NCBI RefSeq assembly: GCF_002453355.1
Contig: NZ_DKGQ01000057.1
Coordinates: 141,840-152,030 of the forward strand
Length of the DNA stretch: 10,191 bases
Reading direction: 5' to 3'
From: Psychrobacter sp. UBA6766
GTDB lineage: Bacteria; Pseudomonadota; Gammaproteobacteria; Pseudomonadales; Moraxellaceae
Made by a program: the position numbers and the translations under genes. How positions within the stretch are numbered: the first letter of the stretch is position 1; each line of letters opens with the position of its first letter. Positions 1 through 6,244 of the stretch are shown piece by piece. The notes under the pieces are model-generated. The model was not told the DNA's origin. It searched no databases and saw nothing but the letters and a program-made list of their open reading frames with translations.

Positions 1-209
1 TTTTTAATAATATCTATTAAGATATAGTGTTAAAACAAACCGATTGAAAATAAGTGGCTTTGATTGAATAAAAGCATTATTTTTTCATCGTGACTAAAAT
101 TAAGTAATAAGGCCTTATCATTAACCTGCGTGACCCACCTTATAAGGATTTTATATAGCAGGTTTTTAAAGCGCTACTATTAATCGTACTGACTAGTTAA
201 CGATAGAGA
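1..209. other. A+T-rich non-coding stretch downstream of pilG
   Basis: No open frame of useful length with a ribosome-binding site is visible on either strand. The stretch holds several short dyads: ATAAGGCCTTAT at 107-118, CCTTATAAGG at 138-147, and a 7-bp inverted repeat, AACCTGC at 123-129 with GCAGGTT at 159-165, which encloses the second palindrome. Read as transcript leaving pilG on the minus strand, none of these is followed by a run of T, so I do not call a terminator. In related bacteria pilH and other Pil-Chp genes often follow pilG. If they do so here, they begin left of the window. Confidence 0.5.
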
Positions 210-587
210 TTATCGATACTGATTAATCGCCTCAAAAAGTTCATCTTTGCTAAAAGGCTTAGTCAAATACTCATCAGAGCCAACAATGCGACCACGGGCT
301 TTATCAAACAAACCATCTTTAGATGACAACATGATCACAGGCTTGCTGGCATAATCTGGATTATTTTTTATCAATGCGCAGGTTTGATAACCATCCAAGC
401 GTGGCATCATAATGTCCACAAAAATGATATCGGGATTATGATCGACAATTTTGGCTAAGGCGTCAAAACCGTCAATGGCGGTGACAACTTCACAGCCTGC
501 TTTTTGCAATAAGGTTTCTGCGGTACGGCGAATGGTTTTTGAGTCATCAATTACCATCACTTTTAAACCATCAAAATTATTTTCCAT
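210..587 (-). CDS. pilG: PilG, single-domain response regulator of twitching motility
   Basis: This is a CheY-like receiver protein of 125 residues without an output domain. The family takes phosphate from the ChpA/PilL hybrid kinase and controls extension of type IV pili in the cytoplasm. The sequence shows the acidic pocket D14-D15, phospho-acceptor D58 in the VDIMMPRLDG context, switch residue S88 (MLSSKDG) and conserved K110 in LTKPF. Residues 7-27, from DGLKVMVIDDSKTIRR onward, closely match Pseudomonas aeruginosa PilG as I remember it. That protein is about ten residues longer at the C-terminus; the shorter end here has an ordinary TAA stop and does not look damaged. The start ATG is preceded on the minus strand by AGGACAGAG. 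The gene is alone on the minus strand and diverges from the adaptor gene. Confidence 0.93.
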   Translation of the reverse strand: MENNFDGLKVMVIDDSKTIRRTAETLLQKAGCEVVTAIDGFDALAKIVDHNPDIIFVDIMMPRLDGYQTCALIKNNPDYASKPVIMLSSKDGLFDKARGRIVGSDEYLTKPFSKDELFEAINQYR

Positions 588-705
588 TATCTCTGTCCTA
601 TTAACGACTATTTATTCGTGGTGCTATCTATAAATACAAACTATCAATTTAATCACACGATACAACCAACCTAAGCTATTCATAAAAATAAATAAGCGCT
701 CATCT

Positions 706-719
706 CAATTGAGCAGTTG
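706..719 (-). repeat. Dyad element copy A (CAATTGAGCAGTTG)
   Basis: This is the exact reverse complement of CAACTGCTCAATTG at 960-973, and it shares the AACTGCTCA core with a third copy at 2837-2853. It lies about 120 bp upstream of the pilG start, so it could act on pilG transcription. That role is inferred from position only. Confidence 0.45.
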
Positions 720-902
720 GCTTATGTTATATAAAAGATAAATAACCATTTCAGTTTTGTATTGTGGTGTGTCCTCATAGCTAAGTTTGTACTCTCAATG
801 CCTGTCTATTCACTAAGTATTTTAAATAGAGCATGACCTTCGGTCACTATACGCACTTTAAGGTAAATTATCTTAGCAAATTGCGCGGTATTTTAAATTT
901 TT

Positions 903-930
903 TTGACGTTTTATAATAGGTATATAGTAT
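903..930 (+). promoter_or_regulatory. Promoter-like sequence in the divergent spacer
   Basis: TTGACG (903-908) and TAGTAT (925-930) are separated by 16 bases, a reasonable sigma-70 arrangement. A transcript starting near 937 would carry the dyad element at 960 and the nested hairpin at 986-1027, with six T residues at 1039-1044. It could serve a small RNA or a long leader of the adaptor mRNA. In A+T-rich spacer such matches also arise by chance. Confidence 0.3.
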
Positions 931-959
931 TGAGCAAACCTGCTATTTAGTCATCGATT

Positions 960-977
960 CAACTGCTCAATTGTCAA
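960..977 (+). repeat. Dyad element copy B (CAACTGCTCAATTGTCAA)
   Basis: Bases 961-977 match the reverse complement of 2837-2853 at 16 of 17 positions, and 960-973 is the exact reverse complement of 706-719. The core is a near-palindrome, AACTG-CT-CA(A/G)TT, the form expected of a dimeric regulator's operator. All three copies are in non-coding DNA. Confidence 0.45.
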
Positions 978-985
978 AAAACTGT

Positions 986-1027
986 TAGCTTTCTAAACAC
1001 CTCTACGAGGTGCTTCTACTAAAGCTA
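986..1027. other. Nested hairpin in the divergent spacer
   Basis: The outer arms are TAGCTTT (986-992) and AAAGCTA (1021-1027). The inner arms are CACCTC (998-1003) and GAGGTG (1007-1012) with a 3-base loop TAC. As RNA from the minus strand the inner stem lengthens to nine pairs with one G-U pair, with a short U tract (GUGUUU) and a second one (CAGUUUUUU) a few bases beyond the outer arm. As plus-strand RNA it is followed by TTTTTT only at 1039-1044. It may be a weak terminator or part of a structured RNA. Confidence 0.45.
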
Positions 1028-1331
1028 TGAATATAAACTTTTTTAAGCCCTGCTATATTTTGGGTATTATATAGAAACAGCGAATATCTTACCGAATAAT
1101 TTTCTTTTGTCATAAAAATGTATCAAGATATTTTATTATGTTCGTTTTAGCACAGTTATGACCGCATTTCCAGTTATTTGATGAATTTATGTTCAAACGA
1201 ATGAGTATAAATAAATTACTTTAACGCAATTTATTTTATGAGTTGTCTCTATCGTTGGCTACTTGTTTCGCGTGTTCTCTATACAGACAAACTCAAATTA
1301 TTAAATCTAATTTATAAATAAAGGGTAATCA

Positions 1332-1360
1332 TTTCACCGCCACAAAATTCACTATATAAT
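1332..1360 (+). promoter_or_regulatory. Likely promoter of the adaptor gene
   Basis: A perfect TATAAT box lies at 1355-1360, just before the gene. The -35 position (about 1332-1337, TTTCAC) is a poor match, so the promoter may be weak or activator-dependent. Transcription would start near 1367. That leaves a leader of about 20-30 bases and supports a translation start at 1387 or 1396 rather than one further upstream. Confidence 0.45.
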
Positions 1361-1373
1361 AAAAATTCGTTGA

Positions 1374-1389
1374 CGAGGGTGCGAGGGTG
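1374..1389 (+). repeat. Duplicated ribosome-binding/start segment, 8 bp x2
   Basis: CGAGGGTG occurs twice back to back (1374-1381 and 1382-1389). Each copy contains a GAGGG ribosome-binding core. The first is placed for the GTG start at 1387 (8 bases between GAGG and GTG), the second for the ATG at 1396 (9 bases). The duplication creates two alternative in-frame initiation sites three codons apart. Confidence 0.6.
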
Positions 1390-2727
1390 ATAGACATGTC
1401 AGATTTTATGGGTTTAAAACGCTTAAGTGCTATCTTTTCAAGTACTATGTCTTCAAATACTGTGTCTTCAAGTACTGTGTTTTTAGCTTCTAGCCTTCTA
1501 AAAAACAGCATTTGTCTTTTGAGCACTGCATTACTTATTGCCTGCCAACCCTCCCCTCCCACCTCAGAACCTATGACTGCCGAAAATAGTGAGGCGTTTA
1601 ATACGCCGCTTCTTATACGCGCTGATAGCATCACGATGACGCCTGATCATATCCTAAGTATCAAGCCAACCCGTTATCAGCCGAGTCTTGGTTTAGAAGG
1701 TGACATTGAACCTATCAGACAAGTGAATCTAATGGCTGCCCAAGCGCTGACAGTAGAGCAGGTACTAGTGAATAAAAATCAACGGGTAGAAAAAGGCGCA
1801 CCATTATTTACGGTTCGACGTCGAGCAGCGCCAACTAAACCAATAGACTCAGCGGCGCAGCCAACCAATGAAGAAGCATCCGTAAATTCAACAGAGGCAG
1901 AAGGTAATAACAATGCTGCTATTAAGCCCGAACCATCGGCCGCGAGTAATACTCAAGCGTCGCCAAATGATATCGCCATAAATAGTACAAACGCACTAAA
2001 AACCAATGCAGATGTGACTGTAGATAACGAAATAAGCAACGTGACTAACAGTGACGACAATGTAGGATTAGATAATAATCAAAGCTCTACAAGCCCAGAG
2101 CAATCGAATAATTTGCTCACGGTGCGCGCGAGTTTTTCAGGCCGTATCGAAAAGTTGTATGTTAAAAAAGGCCAACAAGTAGCGCCGCGCCAGCCATTGT
2201 TAACGCTCAGTGATGGAACCGAACTGCATTTTATCGCAAGCTTACCTATTGAAGCCAAATCGCAAATCTCTGTTGGGCAAACGGTTAACTTTACCGCTGA
2301 CGGTTTGATAGATAAATTTACGGGTCAGGTCAGCAAATTGACCGTCACTGACCTACCAAAACAGCTACTGGTTTATGTCAATGTGGTTGATAATGAAGTC
2401 AGTCGTAACCAAATAAAGCCCGGTATGAAGGTGACTGGACGCGTCGACTACGGACAAATAGAAGTTGGCACGATTGTTCCTAAGCGTGCGCTGCACAATG
2501 TTGACCTAACTGTGCTACATAGACCGCCTTATAAGCCGTTACGTCCTTTAAGTGCTAATGTCTGGATTATTAAGCAAAACCAGCGTTTGACTCGCCAACC
2601 TGTCGAAGTCATCGAGTATGACCCACTGACCAAGCAGTACTTAATCGCCGGTATTACCAACGACAGTTTGATTTGTTTGGCGAACTTACCTATCGAATCT
2701 GAAGGCAAAAAAGCAGTGGTTTCATAA
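1387..2727 (+). CDS. Efflux-pump periplasmic adaptor (HlyD/RND membrane-fusion type) lipoprotein
   Basis: The 446-residue product resembles periplasmic adaptors that join an inner-membrane pump to an outer-membrane channel. A hydrophobic segment ends in the lipobox LIAC, with Cys53 as lipidation site. The first lipoyl half is at about 104-145, and the second (GRIEKLYVKKGQQV) at about 243-275. A beta-barrel (about 276-355) and a membrane-proximal region follow. Residues 146-243 between the lipoyl halves are Asn/Ser/Ala/Thr-rich instead of the usual alpha-helical hairpin. The start is uncertain: GTG 1387 and ATG 1396 both have ribosome-binding sites, but leave a long region before the lipobox. 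ATG 1447 would give a signal peptide of more usual size but has no clear binding site. No pump or channel gene is adjacent. A two-component pair follows after 337 bp and may regulate it. The family assignment is good; the substrate is unknown. Confidence 0.75.
   Translation: MIDMSDFMGLKRLSAIFSSTMSSNTVSSSTVFLASSLLKNSICLLSTALLIACQPSPPTSEPMTAENSEAFNTPLLIRADSITMTPDHILSIKPTRYQPSLGLEGDIEPIRQVNLMAAQALTVEQVLVNKNQRVEKGAPLFTVRRRAAPTKPIDSAAQPTNEEASVNSTEAEGNNNAAIKPEPSAASNTQASPNDIAINSTNALKTNADVTVDNEISNVTNSDDNVGLDNNQSSTSPEQSNNLLTVRASFSGRIEKLYVKKGQQVAPRQPLLTLSDGTELHFIASLPIEAKSQISVGQTVNFTADGLIDKFTGQVSKLTVTDLPKQLLVYVNVVDNEVSRNQIKPGMKVTGRVDYGQIEVGTIVPKRALHNVDLTVLHRPPYKPLRPLSANVWIIKQNQRLTRQPVEVIEYDPLTKQYLIAGITNDSLICLANLPIESEGKKAVVS
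1435..1479 (+). repeat. 15-bp tandem repeat x3 in the adaptor N-terminus
   Basis: Three imperfect 15-bp units, of the form tcttcaagtactgtg, encode the pentapeptides FSSTM, SSNTV and SSSTV just before the hydrophobic part of the signal peptide. The unit length keeps the reading frame, so copy-number change would only lengthen or shorten the polar N-terminal region. Confidence 0.65.
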
Positions 2728-3064
2728 CTGTTGAAGCCGTTAGTTACATTGTGTAGGAACATTAACAAAGCATGTCTTGTTTAATAACATCCTGTTTAGG
2801 CAATATAGCGTATGCTAAATGGCATAGACGAGGCCATTGACAACTGAGCAGTTATTTAGGTTTTCGGCCGTCTTTATTTAAATGGTCTTTAGAGGCTAAG
2901 TTAAAATATCTAAAAACATATCATCGTTTAAAATAGATTTAGTAATGACTATGAGCAACCATTGAAAATTAAGAGCGTTAGATTTTAAGGGCATTGAAGC
3001 TTTATAGCCGTACTTTTAAAAAAGCATTTTAAATAAACTATAACAACAATTAGAGGAAAAAATT
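2728..3064. other. Intergenic region between adaptor and response regulator
   Basis: This 337-bp A+T-rich stretch has no convincing coding frame. I see no strong intrinsic terminator after the adaptor gene; a weak TATGC/GCATA stem lies at 2811-2826 without a T run. It contains dyad element copy C (2837-2853) and, near its end, a weak promoter-like pair TTGAAG (2994-2999) and TAAAAA (3017-3022) with a 17-base spacer. The length suggests that the regulator gene has its own promoter. Confidence 0.45.
2837..2853 (-). repeat. Dyad element copy C, upstream of the response-regulator gene
   Basis: TTGACAACTGAGCAGTT is the reverse complement of 961-977 with one difference, and the change makes the core a perfect dyad (AACTG-AG-CAGTT, 2842-2853). 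It lies about 210 bp before the regulator start. It is a candidate operator, for example for autoregulation by the OmpR-type protein encoded downstream. That role is inferred. Confidence 0.45.
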
Positions 3065-3787
3065 ATGAGTAAGCAAATTTTATTAATCGAAGATGATCCA
3101 GATTTAGCCGAGTTAATCAGCGACTATCTGACCATGAATTATTATGATGTACATCATGCCGGATTGGGTCAAGAAGGCTTGGATTTACTGGATGCTAAAG
3201 AGCGTGACATCGATCTGGTTGTATTAGATTTAATGCTGCCTGATATGGATGGAATGCAAGTTTGCCAGAAAATACGCGGCAATAAAAACAACATGACCAA
3301 TAAAGTACCAATTATCATGCTGACGGCAAAAGGCGATACCACAGACCGCGTATTAGGTCTAGAGATGGGCGCCGATGATTACATTGCTAAACCATTTGAG
3401 CCGCGTGAATTATTGGCGCGTATTCGTGCCGTTATTCGTCGTCATGAGCAGCCAAATCAAGCTGATAGTCAGTCAGACAGCCTTACCTTTGGGCGTTTAA
3501 GCGTCTTCCCTGACAGTCATGAAGTTACTATTGATGATCAACCCGTACGCTTGACGACGCATCAGTTCCAGTTACTACATTACTTTGCTACCCACTCTGG
3601 TAAAGTTTTAAACCGTGAACAACTGTGGCAGGCGATGCCAAATGATGACAGCTCGGATAATATCGATCGTGCTATTGACGTTCATATTTCTCGTTTGCGT
3701 GCGCTTATCGAAGACAATCCGCGCCAGCCAAAACGTATCATTACCGTCCGCGGTGTCGGATACCAATTCGCAACCGATCAAGTTTAA
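3065..3787 (+). CDS. OmpR/PhoB-family two-component response regulator
   Basis: The 240-residue product is a cytoplasmic transcription factor activated by phosphorylation. The receiver domain (about 1-120) has acidic residues E9-D10-D11, phospho-acceptor D55 in VLDLMLPDMDG, switch T87 (MLTAKGD) and K109 in AKPF. The C-terminal winged-helix domain (about 140-237) shows the DNA-contact helix around DRAIDVHISRLRALIED and the ending ITVRGVGYQFA typical of OmpR-like proteins. Length is normal. The ATG has AGAGGA seven bases upstream. The cognate kinase gene starts 111 bp downstream. No specific orthologue is assigned; it differs clearly from the Acinetobacter BfmR sequence as I recall it. Confidence 0.92.
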   Translation: MSKQILLIEDDPDLAELISDYLTMNYYDVHHAGLGQEGLDLLDAKERDIDLVVLDLMLPDMDGMQVCQKIRGNKNNMTNKVPIIMLTAKGDTTDRVLGLEMGADDYIAKPFEPRELLARIRAVIRRHEQPNQADSQSDSLTFGRLSVFPDSHEVTIDDQPVRLTTHQFQLLHYFATHSGKVLNREQLWQAMPNDDSSDNIDRAIDVHISRLRALIEDNPRQPKRIITVRGVGYQFATDQV

Positions 3788-3898
3788 ATGGCAAATAAAA
3801 GCAAATAACATTAAGTTAGACGTTACCCCTAAGATAGTCTTAATAAAAATAAAAGACCAATAAAATGGTTATACGCGTTTGATAATAGAGATGATTTA

Positions 3899-6049
3899 AT
3901 GCAACAACTGGGTTTTCGTTCCGTATTTGCCAAGCTATTTGCCAGTGTCATGCTGGCACTTATCTTATTTGCGGTAGCGATGGTATTATTAACCCAGTTG
4001 GTTCATGACAAAGATGCCGGTATTCGCTCAGAGATATTAGCTACGCAAATTTTGGGTCAAATAGACCCATTTTTGCGTGAGCTAAATATCGCGGTTAGCA
4101 AAGATAACCGCTTACAGTCGCGCTTTATGCTAGCGGTGGTCAAAAAAAGCTTTGATATTTTTGATGAATCGTTGCAGGCAAAAATGGGTCTATATGACAA
4201 CGAAGGTCATTTGCTCATGCAGAGTGATAACAGCGATTTGCCACTAGAATTGCCGGCGCCGCCTTCTTTATTGGCTCGCGTTTTTCCTTCTTTTGCAGAA
4301 ACCTCTCCGACCAAGCAAGCCCAAGTCTATAGTAGTACGGGCTATACGCTATTATACGAATCACGTTTACCGCCAAAAAAACCTGTACTCTCTGCTGCTC
4401 TAAACTTATTTACGGGTACGTTATTGCTGCTGCTTATTATGGCAGGCGTGCTTTGGTGGATTGCTCGTACCATTACCTGGCGTATTAACCAGATGAGCCA
4501 ACAGATGGCACAGTTGGGTGATGGCGACTTCACGGTGCGGGTCAATGCACGCGGTAATGATGAAATTGCATCCCTTGCTCGTGGATTTAACCAAGCAGCA
4601 AAAAAAATTGAACACCTCATCAATGCCAATAATCTGCTATTGGCGCACGCCTCGCATGAGCTGCGAACGCCTATCACGCGTATTCGCTTACAGATTGAGA
4701 TGATGGGAATGTTAGCGGGTGCACTACCCTCCGATACTAAAGAAAAATTTGATAAGCGGGCACAAGCCATCAATCGTGATCTATCAGGATTGAACGATTT
4801 GGTTGAGAGTATTTTATTGGTCAGCCGTTTAGACGCTGGTCACGCGCTACAACAGATTGAACAGTTAGACCTATATGACTTGGTCAATCAAGAGCGGCAG
4901 CATTATCCTGAAGCAACCTTGATTGGCGAGCATATCGTCATCGATGGTCAGCCGTCGATGCTTACCCATTTAATTCGCAACCTATTAACCAACGCCATGC
5001 TGCATGGTAAGCCGCCCATCACCGTCTTACTGTATGGTGTCCAAACGTTGGATAAAGCCAACGATATTCCTGACTATCTTTTGCAAACCATACTGTGCAG
5101 CAGCTTTGTCGATTATAACAGCTCAGACTTTGATTCTTATGATGAAGAAGCGCCTGATAGCGACCATGCGCTTGAGGCTATTCAAAATGCACAGCAGCAT
5201 GATGACCCTATTACTGCTAGCAATGACAAAGTCATATCAACCTCAACAGAAGCAACTTCGACCGCAGCATTACTATCTGCACCAGTGATTTATAAAAATG
5301 GTGAAAGCATCACTGCGGATGCTGAGATTGAGGGCAATATTGATAGTGACAACTGTTCAGAAACTGATAAGTTAGCGACTACAAAAACCATTGACTCATC
5401 TAATGATCTCAACGATGACCTAAGTAGCGTCGCTGAGACCGAAGCCGCCGTTGAGCCACTTGAGCCACTTGAGCCACTTGAGCCACCATTGCTATTTAAC
5501 TATCAGCGCTTTACCACTGATTTGACAGAAAAAATTAAAAAAGTTATTTGGCGTGCGGTTCCTGAAAAACAAGAAACTCCTATCGGTGACACTAATGACA
5601 AGACTATCAATAAAAATATAGAAGGGGCTGATAAAGGCGTTAGTAATGAGAAGAAGGACGCCAAAAGCGCTTCTCAAGACAATAATAAAGAAAATGGCAA
5701 TAAAGAGAACGGCGAAACAGCAAACGCCACCCGTAAAGAGGGACTATTTAGTAAGCATCTAAAAAAACCCAAAACCGAGCCAACACGTCCATTACCAAAG
5801 TATGCGGTAATGGCCGTCATCGATGAAGGCGAAGGTATCCCTGAAAACAAACGAGAAGAAGTCTTTAGCCCATTTGTACGCTTACAGCAAAAGAATAAAG
5901 GCTCGGGGCTTGGATTGTCGTTGGTTGCACAGATTGTCACCGCTCACCAAGGACGTATTATCACAGATACCATTAATGGCCATACACGATTTTTAGTGGT
6001 GTTACCTGTCAAGCATGATCCGCATTACCAACATGACAGCCGTCAATAA
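3899..6049 (+). CDS. Sensor histidine kinase with a large insertion in its ATPase domain
   Basis: This 716-residue membrane kinase is the likely partner of the preceding regulator. Order of parts: transmembrane segment about 12-35; periplasmic sensor region about 36-165; second transmembrane segment about 166-189; HAMP about 190-243; dimerisation/phosphoacceptor domain with H box HASHELRTP, catalytic His253; N box with N361 and N365; G1 box DEGEGIP (642-648); F box around F656-F659; G2 box GSGLGL (668-673). Between strand ITVLLYG (ends 380) and strand YAVMAVIDEG (starts 635) lie about 250 acidic and polar low-complexity residues where kinases normally have a short turn. The frame is intact and all catalytic boxes are present, so an active enzyme is likely. 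AGAG sits about eight bases before the ATG. The ligand is unknown. Confidence 0.92.
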   Translation: MQQLGFRSVFAKLFASVMLALILFAVAMVLLTQLVHDKDAGIRSEILATQILGQIDPFLRELNIAVSKDNRLQSRFMLAVVKKSFDIFDESLQAKMGLYDNEGHLLMQSDNSDLPLELPAPPSLLARVFPSFAETSPTKQAQVYSSTGYTLLYESRLPPKKPVLSAALNLFTGTLLLLLIMAGVLWWIARTITWRINQMSQQMAQLGDGDFTVRVNARGNDEIASLARGFNQAAKKIEHLINANNLLLAHASHELRTPITRIRLQIEMMGMLAGALPSDTKEKFDKRAQAINRDLSGLNDLVESILLVSRLDAGHALQQIEQLDLYDLVNQERQHYPEATLIGEHIVIDGQPSMLTHLIRNLLTNAMLHGKPPITVLLYGVQTLDKANDIPDYLLQTILCSSFVDYNSSDFDSYDEEAPDSDHALEAIQNAQQHDDPITASNDKVISTSTEATSTAALLSAPVIYKNGESITADAEIEGNIDSDNCSETDKLATTKTIDSSNDLNDDLSSVAETEAAVEPLEPLEPLEPPLLFNYQRFTTDLTEKIKKVIWRAVPEKQETPIGDTNDKTINKNIEGADKGVSNEKKDAKSASQDNNKENGNKENGETANATRKEGLFSKHLKKPKTEPTRPLPKYAVMAVIDEGEGIPENKREEVFSPFVRLQQKNKGSGLGLSLVAQIVTAHQGRIITDTINGHTRFLVVLPVKHDPHYQHDSRQ
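5451..5486 (+). repeat. 9-bp tandem repeat, four perfect copies (TTGAGCCAC)
   Basis: Four identical 9-bp units encode a Leu-Glu-Pro tract (residues about 519-530) inside the kinase insertion. The perfect identity points to recent duplication by slippage. Gain or loss of units would keep the reading frame, so the locus may vary in length between strains. Confidence 0.9.
5684..5713 (+). repeat. 15-bp tandem repeat x2 in the kinase insertion
   Basis: AATAAAGAAAATGGC is followed directly by AATAAAGAGAACGGC, two differences in 15 bases. Both encode Asn-Lys-Glu-Asn-Gly. It is an older in-frame duplication in the same disordered insertion. Confidence 0.75.
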
Positions 6050-6101
6050 CTTCACCAGTTAACGCTACAGTCAAGATTATCCTTTAGTCATGGATGTCCA
6101 T

Positions 6102-6130
6102 ATCCAAAACCCTGCATAATATGCTATATT
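6102..6130 (+). promoter_or_regulatory. Likely extended -10 promoter of metNI
   Basis: TGCTATATT at 6122-6130 is an extended -10 box (TG at 6122-6123, TATATT at 6125-6130). The -35 position about 17 bases upstream is poor, as is common for extended -10 promoters. Transcription would begin near 6137, giving a leader of about 110 bases. A small CCCC/GGGG hairpin (6135-6149) would fall at the very start of the transcript. No MetJ box or SAM riboswitch was recognised. Confidence 0.4.
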
Positions 6131-6244
6131 AGCGCCCCTTATTATGGGGTTATTGAAAGCTGGTTTTAATTTGCGTGCAAATAGGCAAAAGAGCCGACAA
6201 CCGCTTTATAACTTTTAAAATATTTATTGAATTTTGAGCCCTCC

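Larger units (their letters stand above)
588..1386. other. Long divergent intergenic region, about 800 bp
   Basis: This spacer separates pilG (leftward) from the adaptor gene (rightward), and is far longer than two promoters need. I see no coding frame with a good start site. It contains two inverted copies of a 14-bp element (706-719 and 960-973), a nested hairpin (986-1027), a TTGACG/TAGTAT promoter-like pair (903-930), an extended -10-like TGCTATATT (1051-1059), a small TGACC-TTC-GGTCA hairpin (834-846) and a TATAAT box next to the adaptor gene (1355-1360). A small RNA or a long untranslated leader is possible but not demonstrated. Confidence 0.55.
5039..5797 (+). other. Low-complexity insertion within the kinase ATP-binding domain
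   Basis: This part of the kinase gene encodes residues about 381-633. It is rich in Asp, Glu, Ser, Thr, Asn, Ala and Lys, with no hydrophobic domain core and no motif I recognise. A few less polar patches occur (about 391-405 and 530-553). The character changes from acidic (about 405-520) to Lys/Asn-rich (about 560-630). It contains two in-frame tandem repeats, at 5451-5486 and 5684-5713, suggesting growth by repeat expansion. Confidence 0.75.

Noticed and set aside
834..846. TGACC-TTC-GGTCA hairpin as a terminator
   Set aside because: The stem has five pairs with no T run on either side; it was noted only as part of the spacer.
1329..1634. Minus-strand open frame opposite the adaptor N-terminus
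   Set aside because: It overlaps the lipoprotein signal region and the tandem repeats, shows no domain, and is the antisense of a gene with a clear family match.
3788..3898. Small gene between regulator and kinase
   Set aside because: The open frame crossing this gap begins inside the regulator gene in another frame and lacks a ribosome-binding site; the gap looks like plain A+T-rich spacer.
4342..4773. Minus-strand open frame of 143 codons opposite the kinase
   Set aside because: It lies wholly opposite the second transmembrane, HAMP and H-box region of the kinase and resembles no known protein; it is a coding shadow.
5039..5797. The kinase insertion as a separate gene or a fusion of two broken genes
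   Set aside because: The frame is continuous, the catalytic boxes on both sides belong to one ATPase domain, and no start site with a ribosome-binding sequence was seen inside.
6135..6149. CCCC-TTATTAT-GGGG hairpin as terminator of the kinase gene
   Set aside because: The stem has only four pairs, is followed by TTATTG rather than a T run, and sits at the expected start of the metN transcript.
6131..6244. SAM riboswitch or MetJ operator in the metN leader
   Set aside because: Only a short CCCC/GGGG hairpin is visible; no conserved riboswitch core or AGACGTCT-like tandem boxes were found.
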